From the NCBI GenBank assembly GCA_963802575.1, contig CAWDJF010000008.1, forward strand, positions 186,001 through 250,000: 64,000 nt of DNA, in the 5' to 3' direction. The DNA comes from DATFTE01 sp963802575 (GTDB taxonomy: Bacteria > Acidobacteriota > Terriglobia > Terriglobales > Acidobacteriaceae). Shown here piece after piece: positions 16,322-24,793 of this stretch; position 1 is the first letter of the stretch, and each line of letters begins with the position of its first letter. The notes below the pieces were generated by a model. That model was not told the origin of the DNA. It did not search any database and saw nothing but the letters and a program-made list of their open reading frames with translations. Made by a program: the position numbers and the translations under genes.

Positions 16322-17140
16322 TTACGCTGCCGGCTTTGTAGTTCTCCGGTTCACCATCATGAACGAGAGGCCGAACATGAATAGCGTGAACAATAACAGA
16401 GTCGACATGGAGGCCGTCAACGAAAACTCCGACGGGCTGCCCGGATAGAGCAGCATGCGCAGGGCTTCGACTCCGTAAGTCAAGGGATTGATTTCCATCA
16501 ACATGCGCATCCATCCGGAAGCGCCCGAGAGCGGGAACAGCGATCCCGAGAGCAGCCAGAGCGGAATCAGAAACAGGTTGATGATGGCGTGGAAGGCCTG
16601 GTTGGAATCCATGGGCCAGGCGATGGCGAAGCCTAAAGCTGTCAGCGAAAATGACACAAGAAAAACGACGACGACGACCCAGAAGAAACTTGTGATCGTA
16701 AGGTGAACACCGACCAGCGGAGCGAAGGCCAGAAAGATCAGGCCCTGTATCGCGGATAACGTCGTTCCTCCCAACACTTTGCCTAACACAATCGCTGACC
16801 TCGGGACGGGAGCCGTGAGCACCGACAACAGGAACCCTTCTTTGCGGTCTTCGATCACCGACATCATGGTGAAGATGGAAGTGAAGAGGACAATCATGAT
16901 GAGCGCGCCGGGATAGAAGTAGTCTAGGTAGTGCTGTTGTCCAGCGCCTCCGCCGGAGCGGAAGGAACTGCCGAAGCCGGAGCCGATGACCACCCAGAAC
17001 AGCAGCGGCGAGGCGATGACGCCGATCACGCGGCTCTTTTGGCGGTAGAAGCGGACGACTTCGCGCCACCAGAGCGTGAAGGCCGGAAGTAGCACTCCGC
17101 TGGAGACTGGTTGGTTCAGGGTTGCCGCTTGGGTTGCCAT
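16322..17140 (-). CDS. ABC-2 type transporter permease
   Basis: A 272-residue integral membrane protein with six transmembrane segments and the ABC2_membrane hallmark (EDRKEGFLLSVLTAPVPRSAI and, near the C-terminus, PLSGASGWMRMLMEINPLTYGVEALR). It pairs with the ATPase encoded 80 bp upstream. Position between ctaA and the DUF420 gene suggests a part in cytochrome oxidase or copper-site assembly, as with NosFY-like systems, but substrate identity is inferred only. Confidence 0.9.
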   Translation of the reverse strand: MATQAATLNQPVSSGVLLPAFTLWWREVVRFYRQKSRVIGVIASPLLFWVVIGSGFGSSFRSGGGAGQQHYLDYFYPGALIMIVLFTSIFTMMSVIEDRKEGFLLSVLTAPVPRSAIVLGKVLGGTTLSAIQGLIFLAFAPLVGVHLTITSFFWVVVVVFLVSFSLTALGFAIAWPMDSNQAFHAIINLFLIPLWLLSGSLFPLSGASGWMRMLMEINPLTYGVEALRMLLYPGSPSEFSLTASMSTLLLFTLFMFGLSFMMVNRRTTKPAA

Positions 17141-17185
17141 GGTTCCTTTCGATCAGAAGCTTTTAACGGGAAAGTTCGCAAAGAG

Positions 17186-17214
17186 TGCAGATTCCTCGCT
17201 GCTCGGAATGACAA
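17186..17214. repeat. Dispersed repeat GTGCAGATTCCTCGCT...GGAATGACAA
   Basis: Nearly the same 29-32 bp recurs at 20349-20380 in another gap of the same gene block. It resembles the GTCATYCCGAGCGAAGCGAGG family also seen at 14037 and 14182. Confidence 0.65.
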
Positions 17215-17219
17215 ACTCA

Positions 17220-18239
17220 TTAGTGTCGAGGTTTGGCATTGTTCGTTTCGTCGCCTGATTTTTCGCCTTCAGTCCAGAAGCGGTGGCCGGTGCGGTGGAT
17301 GAAGACGTCTTCGAGCGTTGGTTTGCTTACCGAAATTGCCTGAATTTCACCGGGGAAGGCTTCGACTACGTCCGTTACCACGCGGTGTCCGTTTTCTTGT
17401 TCGAAGCGGACTTGTTCGGCCAGCACCTGGGCGTCGACGTGGAAGCGGTCGCTGATGCGCTCGGCGAGCGAGGCGGGGTTACTGGTTTCGAGCACGATGA
17501 CGTCTCCGCCGATTTCTCGTTTCAACTCTGTCGGAGTTCCCAGCGCGACAAGTTTGCCTTGATTCAAAATGGCCAGGCGATCGCAGCGCTCGGCTTCTTC
17601 CATCAAATGCGTGGTGACAATCACCGTAACTTTTTCTTCATCGCGCAGGATCTGCAAGTATTGCCAGAGATCGCGGCGAGCGCCCGGATCGAGGCCTGTC
17701 GTCGGTTCATCGAGTAACAACACCGAAGGATGGTGCAGCAGTCCTTTGGCAAGTTCGAGGCGGCGTTGCATGCCCCCAGAAAACGTTTCGGCCTTTTCGT
17801 TGGCACGATCAAGCAGGCGCACACGGGCCAGCATCTCTTCAACGCGCGATTTCAGCGCGGAGCCGTGTAGTCCGTAGAGATGTCCTTGATGCCAGAGGTT
17901 CTCATAAGCGGTGAGTTTGACGTCGATACTTTGAGCCTGAAAGACTACACCGATCTGGCGGCGCAGGCAGTTGGGATCTTTGGCAGCGTCGAAGCCCATG
18001 ATCACGGCGTGGCCGGAAGTGGGAAGCATCAGGGTCGAGAGGATCCGGAAGAGAGTCGTCTTGCCGCTGCCGTTGGGGCCGAGGAGTCCGAAGAGTTCCG
18101 CGCCTCGGACGTCGAAAGAGACGCCGTCGAGGGCGGTGCGGTTTTCGTATTTGTGAATGATGTCTTGAACGGAAATAACGGCGGACTGAGGGGCGAGGCG
18201 GTCCGGTTCGGCCAGGGTAGCGGGAGAGTTATGAGCCAC
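17220..18239 (-). CDS. ABC transporter ATP-binding protein (DrrA/NatA-like)
   Basis: A 339-residue ATPase. Walker A is GLLGPNGSGKTTLF near residue 55, the Q-loop is VVFQAQSID, the signature is FSGGMQRRLELAKGL, Walker B is VLLLDEPTTGLDP, and the switch His lies in VIVTTHLMEEAERCD. The DUF4162-type C-terminal domain is present from about residue 250. It drives the adjacent ABC-2 permease. Confidence 0.94.
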   Translation of the reverse strand: MAHNSPATLAEPDRLAPQSAVISVQDIIHKYENRTALDGVSFDVRGAELFGLLGPNGSGKTTLFRILSTLMLPTSGHAVIMGFDAAKDPNCLRRQIGVVFQAQSIDVKLTAYENLWHQGHLYGLHGSALKSRVEEMLARVRLLDRANEKAETFSGGMQRRLELAKGLLHHPSVLLLDEPTTGLDPGARRDLWQYLQILRDEEKVTVIVTTHLMEEAERCDRLAILNQGKLVALGTPTELKREIGGDVIVLETSNPASLAERISDRFHVDAQVLAEQVRFEQENGHRVVTDVVEAFPGEIQAISVSKPTLEDVFIHRTGHRFWTEGEKSGDETNNAKPRH

Positions 18240-18417
18240 AGCATATTTTACGCTGAGAGGGAGGGTTGGGGAAAACTACTCACCACAGAGGCACAGAGAC
18301 AAAACGAAATCGAAAAACCTGGGCACCCGGCATTTGGGATGAAGGCCCTTGTTTCGCTTGGGGAACCCTTAGACTTCGCTCAGGGCAGGCTTGCGAAGGC
18401 GCCCGTTGCCACGTGAG

Positions 18418-19356
18418 CTATGCAGGGACGGGCTTTCGTTCGGGAGTCGGGACGCGTTCTTCGAAGCTTACTGGGACGTGGCGCCAGACTTGGATCGACA
18501 GAACCACTGCCGTCGCGAGCAGCAAGGCTCCTACGGCAACATGGGCGACCGTGGAGAGCACCATCGGGAGTTCGGGTTGGACGGCATCGCGTCCCCAGGC
18601 TACGCGGGTGAGAAAGGCGAGGAAGCCCAGGCACAACTGTGTCACCATCAATGCCAAAAGCGTGATGGCAGGAAGACGGACCTCTTCGATCTTTGAATAA
18701 ACCGTCAATGCGCGGATACCGGTCCAAGTAAGGACGATAGCGACAACTGCGGCGTGGACGACGTGCGGCCACCAACTCATGCCGTGATGGCGGAACATCG
18801 CGCCGAGGAACAACTGCACGTACAGAACGAAGATCGAGAGCAGCGTCAGCGTGAACAGGCTGGGGCGGCGCGTGTCCATTTGGACTTCGGGAACTTCTTC
18901 GATCCAGCGGCGTCCGGTGAAGAGGGCCACGGCCACTGCGGTGCAGAAGAAAGTTTGCGCGAGCGCAGCGTGGGCCGAGGAGACTAGCGGCGGCAGGTAA
19001 TAGAGCACCGTAATGCCGCCGAGAATGCCTTGCACGATCACCATGAGGACTGCGGCCAGCATCAGGTAACGCAGCCAGCGCCGGCGGTCGGTGCGCCAGG
19101 TCCAGATGGCCAGGATGATGGTAAACAGACCCGCGCCCTGAGCGATCATGCGATGCGTATGTTCGAATTTCACGCCGCCGACAAGATGGGGGATTTTGTA
19201 AAGCGATCCGAAGGAAGTGGGCCAGTCGGGGACGGAGAGTCCCGCGTCATTGCTGGTCACCAGCGCTCCGGCGATGATGAGCAGGAACACCCAGCACGCG
19301 AGGAAGACAGCGAAGCGGTGGTGGGCGCGGTTGTACGGTGTGGCTAGGCCCTTCAG
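18418..19356 (-). CDS. ctaA: Heme A synthase (CtaA/Cox15)
   Basis: An integral membrane protein of about 312 residues that hydroxylates and oxidises heme O to heme A. Motifs include GALVTSNDAGLSVPDWPTSF, the heme-ligand EHTHRMIAQ, a second His in SSAHAALAQ, and the later HVVHAA segment. A GTG at 19290 would cut into TM1. The frame stays open upstream, and AAGGAG (19369-19364) sits seven bases before CTG 19356, giving LKGLATPYNRAHHRFAVFLA, which resembles normal CtaA N-termini. I therefore place the start at the CTG; an indel is the alternative. Confidence 0.88.
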   Translation of the reverse strand: MKGLATPYNRAHHRFAVFLACWVFLLIIAGALVTSNDAGLSVPDWPTSFGSLYKIPHLVGGVKFEHTHRMIAQGAGLFTIILAIWTWRTDRRRWLRYLMLAAVLMVIVQGILGGITVLYYLPPLVSSAHAALAQTFFCTAVAVALFTGRRWIEEVPEVQMDTRRPSLFTLTLLSIFVLYVQLFLGAMFRHHGMSWWPHVVHAAVVAIVLTWTGIRALTVYSKIEEVRLPAITLLALMVTQLCLGFLAFLTRVAWGRDAVQPELPMVLSTVAHVAVGALLLATAVVLSIQVWRHVPVSFEERVPTPERKPVPA

Positions 19357-19418
19357 AAACGTACTCCTTGATTCATCGGCACGACTGAAGTCGTGCTTTC
19401 CGATTTCTGCAGTTCCGT

Positions 19419-19441
19419 GGCCGGCGGGACGCCGGCGCTAC
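19419..19441. repeat. REP-like palindrome (inverse orientation)
   Basis: GGCCGGCGGGACGCCGGCGC, one copy between the lipoprotein and ctaA genes. Confidence 0.85.
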
Positions 19442-19454
19442 TTATATTCTAATA

Positions 19455-19484
19455 AAAAAGGGACGGACAAGGCGTCCGTCCCTA
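19455..19484 (-). terminator. Rho-independent terminator after the cupredoxin-like gene
   Basis: On the minus strand AGGGACGGACG and its complement TCCGTCCCT form a hairpin followed by TTTTTTATTAG. It lies 8 bp after the lipoprotein stop, so ctaA and genes beyond may rely on read-through or their own promoter. Confidence 0.8.
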
Positions 19485-19492
19485 CTGAGTCG

Positions 19493-20272
19493 TTATTGTT
19501 TGAACGTCTGGTCTACGGTCTTTGAGTCTTTCGCTGCTACCGTGACTTTCTGATCCTGCTCGCCCAGTTTTTCGTGAACGAAGGCGATAGTGTAGTCACC
19601 CGGCGGCAGGCCTTTGATTTCGTACTTGCCGTCTTTGTCGGTGACTGCGTAGAACGGGCTCTTGACCACGTTGATGTACATCTTCATCCACGGGTGCTGG
19701 TTGCAACGCACCGGCAGCATGATTTCTTCGCGAGCGAAATTCTTCTCGAGTGGAGCGGAAGAAGGCGGTTGCGATTCATTCCACTCGCGGTTCGAGGCCG
19801 GCGTGGGATGGATGTTGTGGGTAGTCATGTCGTCGTTCTTGATGTCGATGGTTTGTCCGGTCATGACGCCGAGGATGTGAGGATGATATTGGCATCCCTT
19901 CTGGTCAATAACCACGGTGTCTTTGGGGACGTCGAAAGTGCGGTCGCCGAGTCCGCCTTTCACGTAGACGAAGACGTTGGCAAGATCGCCCCCGCTGGCG
20001 ACAATGGTCTCGGCCATGTTGTCACCTTTGCAGGCCGGGTCCTGGCTCATATCGATCTTGTTGGCCTTGGGAGCCGCGCCGTCGAGTTTCACCGTGCCGC
20101 TGACGGTGGCGACCGTCGCGGGATCAATGGGAGTGGCTGCGGGAGTGGTGGCCGGTTGCGCCGCCGGGGCCGCGTTTTCCGATTGCTCGGTGTTTTCTTT
20201 CTTACTGCACGCAACCGAGAGCAGAAGCGCGAACAGACAAAGTGCCGCGATGGAGAGTTTCCTGTAATTCAT
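19493..20272 (-). CDS. Cupredoxin-like lipoprotein with a carboxypeptidase-regulatory-like domain
   Basis: A 259-residue exported lipoprotein; the lipobox is LLSVAC with Cys22. A Pro/Ala-rich linker follows. Residues about 55-200 form a cupredoxin-like domain with candidate copper ligands His (TTHNIHP) and a Cys-His-Met set in RCNQHPWMKM. A C-terminal carboxypeptidase-regulatory-like repeat (DKDGKYEIKGLPPGDYTIAF) ends the protein. Located between the octaheme cytochrome and heme A synthase genes, it could ferry electrons in the periplasm. Confidence 0.82.
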   Translation of the reverse strand: MNYRKLSIAALCLFALLLSVACSKKENTEQSENAAPAAQPATTPAATPIDPATVATVSGTVKLDGAAPKANKIDMSQDPACKGDNMAETIVASGGDLANVFVYVKGGLGDRTFDVPKDTVVIDQKGCQYHPHILGVMTGQTIDIKNDDMTTHNIHPTPASNREWNESQPPSSAPLEKNFAREEIMLPVRCNQHPWMKMYINVVKSPFYAVTDKDGKYEIKGLPPGDYTIAFVHEKLGEQDQKVTVAAKDSKTVDQTFKQ

Positions 20273-20348
20273 GATGTCGCCTTTCGTCTGGTTTTAGAGC
20301 TTTAAACAAAGTCTTAAACCGCATAGAGCGCCGAGGTTTCGCGGAGAC

Positions 20349-20380
20349 GTGCAGATTCCTCGCTCCGCTCGGAATGACAA
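20349..20380. repeat. Dispersed repeat GTGCAGATTCCTCGCTCCGC...GGAATGACAA
   Basis: Second copy of the repeat at 17186, here between the octaheme cytochrome and lipoprotein genes. Confidence 0.65.
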
Positions 20381-20408
20381 TACTGTTTGTGTTCGGCGAA
20401 CCCTTATT

Positions 20409-23400
20409 CTAGCGCGATCCTCCGAAGCCTGCTTGCGGTTTGGCGGCGGAGGCGTTTTTGTTCTTCGTCTTCGCCGGGGCGTCGTTCGCGGCGCGTCCCT
20501 TTCCCATGGCAGAGGCCACGCGGCGTTGTTCCTCCGGCGTCAGTTGGAAAATGTAATCCACCAACAATTTGGTGTGGTCTTTATCGTAGCCCTCAAAGCT
20601 GGGCGGAGTCGGGCCGGCAAAGACCCATTGGTTGTTCTGCTTTTTGAACAAGCCCGAGGGCATGGAGGTGCCAGGGCTGACGGCCTGCGGATCGATGATC
20701 CAGCGCTCGACCCAGTCGGGCTTCAGGCGTTGGCGAGCCAGCAGGAAGTTGGGCGCGGTGGCGAACTTATCGTGCGCCGGGTCTCCTGTGGCGTGGCACT
20801 TCAGGCATGGCGCGGCAGAGCTTGAGAAAAGGCTGCGCGCCATGTCGTTTTCTTTTGCCGTGAGCGTAGGGACTTCTTCCGGAATATAAGGCATCGGCTG
20901 CTGCGACAACGCCTGGAAGAAGCGCACCAGTTTGCGCAGTTCGTTGTCAGAGAACGAGAACGTCGGCATGCGCACGGCGAGATAAGGGCGCACGCCGTTG
21001 CGATTGGTGTCGGTGTCGCTCAACGACGGATTGCTCAGGAAGCGGCGCAGCCACTCGGGGTCGACGCGCGCGCCTTCGGTAAGAAGTTTGGGCGGCAACT
21101 GCTCGGGCGTGTCTTTGTACTTCTTCATGCCCATGAGGATGGTGGTTTGTCCGGGCACGAACTGGTGGCATCCCATGCAGTTGTATTTCTTGACCACCCA
21201 CCAGCCTTCCTGAATGTCGTGACGATAGTCGCCGGGCTTGTATTGATAGCTGGCGGGCAGGGAAGACTCTTCGCTGCCTTGCAGGAAAGTGGAGAGCGCG
21301 CGAATCTGCTCTTTGTCCAGATGCACGTTGGGCATGCGAAGAGCTTCGGTTTCGCCCTTGATTTTGCCCTTGTCGTAAATCTCAGGCTCGGCGAGTTTGT
21401 GCTCGAAGAATCCTTTGTGGTCGTACCAAGGGCCTTTGGCCGGACCGTCGGGCAAGCGCGCGAGATCTTCCTGGTTGGTGATGGGTTCCTTCTCGCCGCG
21501 CTGCGAGTCTTCGGTGAAGAGCGCGAAATCGAGACGCTCGATGGGCTTCGAGCCTTCGAAGGTCAGTTCGGTGCCGATGCGGCCTTCGTCTTCCATGCCG
21601 GCGATTTCGTGGCATCCGGCGCAGCCATAGTGGCGCACCCATTTCTGTCCTTCGGCTTTGAGCGCGGGGTCGTCCATGAAAGAGGCGTTGGCGTAGGAAG
21701 AGGGATCCTGATGCTTTTGTGTCATCAGGAACGACGCGATGTCTTGCGCGTCTTCTTCGCTCAGTCGCAGGCTGGGCATGACGGTCATATTCTGCACTTG
21801 CAGTTCGTGTCCATCGTTGGGGCACTGGCTGTGCTGCAAGTCGAAGACGTAGGGAATGCCTTTCTTGGCGTAATCCTCGGGGCCGATGTCTTTCTTCTCG
21901 TATGGACAATAAGGACGCGTGCGCTGGCGCGCGTTGTGAATCCAGCGAACGAGATATTCGTAGTTGGCCTTCTCGCCCTCGCGGCTCAGGTTGGCGGCGA
22001 AGGTTCCGCCCTGTATCTGATCGCCTTCACCGATAGAGTGGCAGGCGAGGCATCCGCGAGTCTCGAAGAGTTCTTTGCCGTGCTCGGCGTTGCCGGCCTT
22101 CTGCGGCGGAAGCGGATCAGTGAACGCACTCTGCCAGATGAATGCCGAGATCGCCTGGATCTGGTGATCGGTCAGGCGGAAATTCGGCATCTTGGTCGTG
22201 GCGCGGAAGTCCGTAGGCTTCTTCAGCCAGACTGGGATCCAATTCTTGTTGAGCTTGAGGCGAACATCTTTGAGGTTAGGGCCAATCTTCTTTTCGTCCT
22301 GCAATAGGCTGTGGGAGTGGAAATCAAGCTGCTGGATATGGCCGTCCATCTTGCTGTTGGCGACGCGAAGCGCGATGGCGTCTTCGTTGAACTTGTTGGC
22401 TTCGTCGTTCGATTGAGCGGCGTCGGCCTGTTTGTTCAGGTCCGCGGCCTGCTTCACGTTGTCAGTCTTCTGCTGCTCGAGTTGCTTGATTTGCTGGCTG
22501 ATGTTGTTCAGATCTTCGGGCTCTTTGTCGTATCCCTCATAGCGATGGCAGCCATTGCATCCGCGATTGCGGAAGAGATCTTTGCCCTCGGAGAGCACCC
22601 ATCCTACTTCACCAGCGACGAGAAAGCGGTCGGCGGCGTGGCAGGTCTGGCATCCGGCTTCGGCGTTCTCTTTGGGGAAGAGCGGCCAGAGCCAGTGCTC
22701 GTAATTGCCGTGAGCCTTGACCATGCTGGTGGTGGCGCGTCCATTGCCCTGGTGGCAAGGAGTGCAGCCGAACTTGTCGGGATCGTGAATCTTCAGAAGC
22801 TCAGGCGAGGGATGGCTGACGAAAGCGCGGTCATATTCGTCGGGCTTCTTTTCTTTGTTGTCCTGGGCAAGGGCGGCGGATGTGATCTTCAGCGGCTCGC
22901 GCGTGCCCATGTGGCAGGATTCGCAGCGATCGACGATGTTGGCGTCGGCCACATTGATCTGAACGATCTTGGGCTCCCACTCGTTAGTCTTCTTCTTGAG
23001 TCCGTCGATCTGGGTGGGAGTCAGCGAGACGAGATGATCGGTTATGTATTGCGAAGCCTTGGTGCTGGCTTCGGTGCCGGGCTTGAGGAGTTCGCCGAGT
23101 TCAGCGCTGACCTTGGTGCGCTCGTCCTTGAGTTCGTTATATTTCTCTTCGAGCTGGCGGAAGTCATATTGCTCTTTGTGTCCGTTAGGATATTCGACCG
23201 TCCACTTTTCTTTTTTGTAGTCCTCCAGGTCTTGCTGCTTGCTCTTCTTGCCTGAGGCGCTATCGTCGGTTTCGATTTGGTAGGTCAACGCGTTGGCGTA
23301 AGCGCGCTTGTCGGTGAAGACATTTTGGACGGCGAGAATCTTGGCGCTAAGGTCGGTGATCTGTTTCTGGAGTTCGTCTTTACGAGGCTGCGCGGCTTTG

Positions 23401-23675
23401 GTCGCCTGTTCTGAGGCTTGCTCGAGTTGTTGGTAGTCAGAACTCTTGAGGATTTCATCAAGAGACATCTTCGACGTAGACGTCGTCTTGTTGAGGAAAG
23501 CAACGTACCGCTCTTTCCACGTTTCCTGAAAGGCTTTCCATGGACGCTGGCCCCAGAACTCGTCCTGCATTGCCCAGAACAGGGAAGCCATCAGCAGCAC
23601 GAGCGCCACCACGTAGTGGAGAGCGTACGACTTGGTTACGATCGGATCTTGCTCGGGGACAGGTTGTTCAGGCAC
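20409..23675 (-). CDS. Membrane-anchored octaheme c-type cytochrome of a bc-type complex
   Basis: A protein of about 1088 residues with one N-terminal membrane helix (HYVVALVLLMASLFWAM), a coiled-coil region (about 70-240), and eight CxxCH heme sites: CESCH, CTPCH, CQTCH, CNGCH (about residues 253-375), CLACH (~545), CAGCH (~687), CMGCH (~835) and CLKCH (~960). Several c-domains end in conserved Met-containing MPNFRL or MPSLRL segments that look like sixth ligands. It follows petB/petD and Rieske genes, so it likely replaces cytochrome c1/f as electron exit. GTG 23675 has GGAGG five bases upstream; GTG 23687 is an alternative. Confidence 0.9.
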   Translation of the reverse strand: MPEQPVPEQDPIVTKSYALHYVVALVLLMASLFWAMQDEFWGQRPWKAFQETWKERYVAFLNKTTSTSKMSLDEILKSSDYQQLEQASEQATKAAQPRKDELQKQITDLSAKILAVQNVFTDKRAYANALTYQIETDDSASGKKSKQQDLEDYKKEKWTVEYPNGHKEQYDFRQLEEKYNELKDERTKVSAELGELLKPGTEASTKASQYITDHLVSLTPTQIDGLKKKTNEWEPKIVQINVADANIVDRCESCHMGTREPLKITSAALAQDNKEKKPDEYDRAFVSHPSPELLKIHDPDKFGCTPCHQGNGRATTSMVKAHGNYEHWLWPLFPKENAEAGCQTCHAADRFLVAGEVGWVLSEGKDLFRNRGCNGCHRYEGYDKEPEDLNNISQQIKQLEQQKTDNVKQAADLNKQADAAQSNDEANKFNEDAIALRVANSKMDGHIQQLDFHSHSLLQDEKKIGPNLKDVRLKLNKNWIPVWLKKPTDFRATTKMPNFRLTDHQIQAISAFIWQSAFTDPLPPQKAGNAEHGKELFETRGCLACHSIGEGDQIQGGTFAANLSREGEKANYEYLVRWIHNARQRTRPYCPYEKKDIGPEDYAKKGIPYVFDLQHSQCPNDGHELQVQNMTVMPSLRLSEEDAQDIASFLMTQKHQDPSSYANASFMDDPALKAEGQKWVRHYGCAGCHEIAGMEDEGRIGTELTFEGSKPIERLDFALFTEDSQRGEKEPITNQEDLARLPDGPAKGPWYDHKGFFEHKLAEPEIYDKGKIKGETEALRMPNVHLDKEQIRALSTFLQGSEESSLPASYQYKPGDYRHDIQEGWWVVKKYNCMGCHQFVPGQTTILMGMKKYKDTPEQLPPKLLTEGARVDPEWLRRFLSNPSLSDTDTNRNGVRPYLAVRMPTFSFSDNELRKLVRFFQALSQQPMPYIPEEVPTLTAKENDMARSLFSSSAAPCLKCHATGDPAHDKFATAPNFLLARQRLKPDWVERWIIDPQAVSPGTSMPSGLFKKQNNQWVFAGPTPPSFEGYDKDHTKLLVDYIFQLTPEEQRRVASAMGKGRAANDAPAKTKNKNASAAKPQAGFGGSR

Positions 23676-23688
23676 CAAATCCTCCACG

Positions 23689-23786
23689 GTCGTTGGTCAT
23701 TGGTCGTTCGTCGTTGGCAAACCTTTGCGGAACTTCGCGTGATCATTCGTTGTTGGCCAACGACCAACGACGAACGACCAACGACT
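23689..23786. repeat. Inverted pair of 7-bp tandem arrays (unit TCGTTGG)
   Basis: TCGTTGG/TCATTGG/TCGTTCG units at 23690-23718 and inverse ACGACCA/ACGACGA units at 23757-23786 with about 38 bp between. It fills the junction between the cytochrome b C-half gene and the octaheme gene; the stop codon of the former abuts it. Confidence 0.88.
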
Positions 23787-24714
23787 AAACGTTAAACCAC
23801 GGTGTAATCCATACGTACTTGATGTGCCAAAGCAGGCGCAGCAGCATTTTGGCCGGCAGTGCGATCATGGTGATTAAGAAGAACATCATGATCGAATACT
23901 GCAACAGGCTCATCCGCTTGTAGTCTTTCGGGTTGTAACGGCGGAAGAACGCATGCACTGCTCCGCCACCGATGATGTAGAAACCCCCGACCACAATTGC
24001 GCCAAAGATGATTTTGCCGAGATTGCTCGTGATACCGAACAAATCGGGCAAATCGCGGTTCACTTCATAAATCAGGCGATTATGATCCCACGTCTGCCCT
24101 GGCCAGAACCACTGCCAACCAGGGCCACGTATAAACGTCCCGATGATGATCATCGCCACCCAAAGCACGATGAAGCCGAACAGGAAGGTGCCGATCGCGA
24201 ACTTGCGTTGCCTCCAGGTGTAATAGCCACTTCCCAGCGGATTGGTGTCGATATAGGGAATGACCATCAAGCCGACGATGATCAACGTGGGCATGACTAC
24301 GCCGGCGATCCAAGGATCGAAATAGACGAGCATCTCCTGCAATCCGAGGAAATACCACGGAGCTTTCGCAGGATTCATGGTCAGGTTGGGATTCGCTGGC
24401 TCTTCAAGCGGAGCGCTCAGCGTGATCGACCAGACCATGAGGATCAGGGTGACGATGATAGCGGCGAGAAATTCAATGCGCAGCAGGAACGGCCAGACGT
24501 GAACTTCCTTCGACCATCCGGGACGGAAGGGCCAGGTCTTGCGATGGTGCGTCTTGGCCATGGCGGGATTGGTCTCGAGCTCGCCGATGAGTTCGTCGTT
24601 GGCCTTGGCCTGTGTCCACGCCAGATAGATGTAGAAGATGAGCAGGGGGATGAGGCCGACGATCGGCACGTTGTCGGGCGTCGAAGCGATGTCCCAAAGT
24701 TGTCGCCAATCCAT
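23785..24714 (-). CDS. Cytochrome b C-terminal half (subunit IV-like)
   Basis: A 309-residue protein with about seven membrane segments. It matches the C-terminal b domain, with PEWY-type quinol-site residues replaced by APWYFLGLQEMLVYFDPW in the PDWY/PEWY position. GAGGAACTT before the ATG at 24714 fixes the start; upstream codons of the longer frame come from a REP element. It forms the b core with the split N-terminal gene upstream. Confidence 0.9.
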   Translation of the reverse strand: MDWRQLWDIASTPDNVPIVGLIPLLIFYIYLAWTQAKANDELIGELETNPAMAKTHHRKTWPFRPGWSKEVHVWPFLLRIEFLAAIIVTLILMVWSITLSAPLEEPANPNLTMNPAKAPWYFLGLQEMLVYFDPWIAGVVMPTLIIVGLMVIPYIDTNPLGSGYYTWRQRKFAIGTFLFGFIVLWVAMIIIGTFIRGPGWQWFWPGQTWDHNRLIYEVNRDLPDLFGITSNLGKIIFGAIVVGGFYIIGGGAVHAFFRRYNPKDYKRMSLLQYSIMMFFLITMIALPAKMLLRLLWHIKYVWITPWFNV

Positions 24715-24723
24715 AAGTTCCTC

Positions 24724-24793
24724 GTAGCGCCGGCGTCCCGCCGGCAACGTGTGCTCACGAAAAGTTTCAGTGGCCGGCGAGATGCCGGCGCTA
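24724..24793. repeat. REP-like inverted pair between the two cytochrome b genes
   Basis: GTAGCGCCGGCGTCCCGCC at 24724 and inverse GCCGGCGAGATGCCGGCGCT at 24774 with about 30 bp between. The right arm supplies the TAG stop of the N-half gene. Confidence 0.9.

Noticed and set aside
21147..22307. 386-codon frame opposite the octaheme cytochrome gene
   Set aside because: Antisense shadow of a high-GC gene; the other strand has eight heme motifs.
20409..23675. Nitrite reductase or hydroxylamine-oxidoreductase-type octaheme enzyme
   Set aside because: Heme spacing is wide and the protein has a membrane anchor and Rieske/cytochrome b neighbours; no CxxCK or active-site motif was seen.
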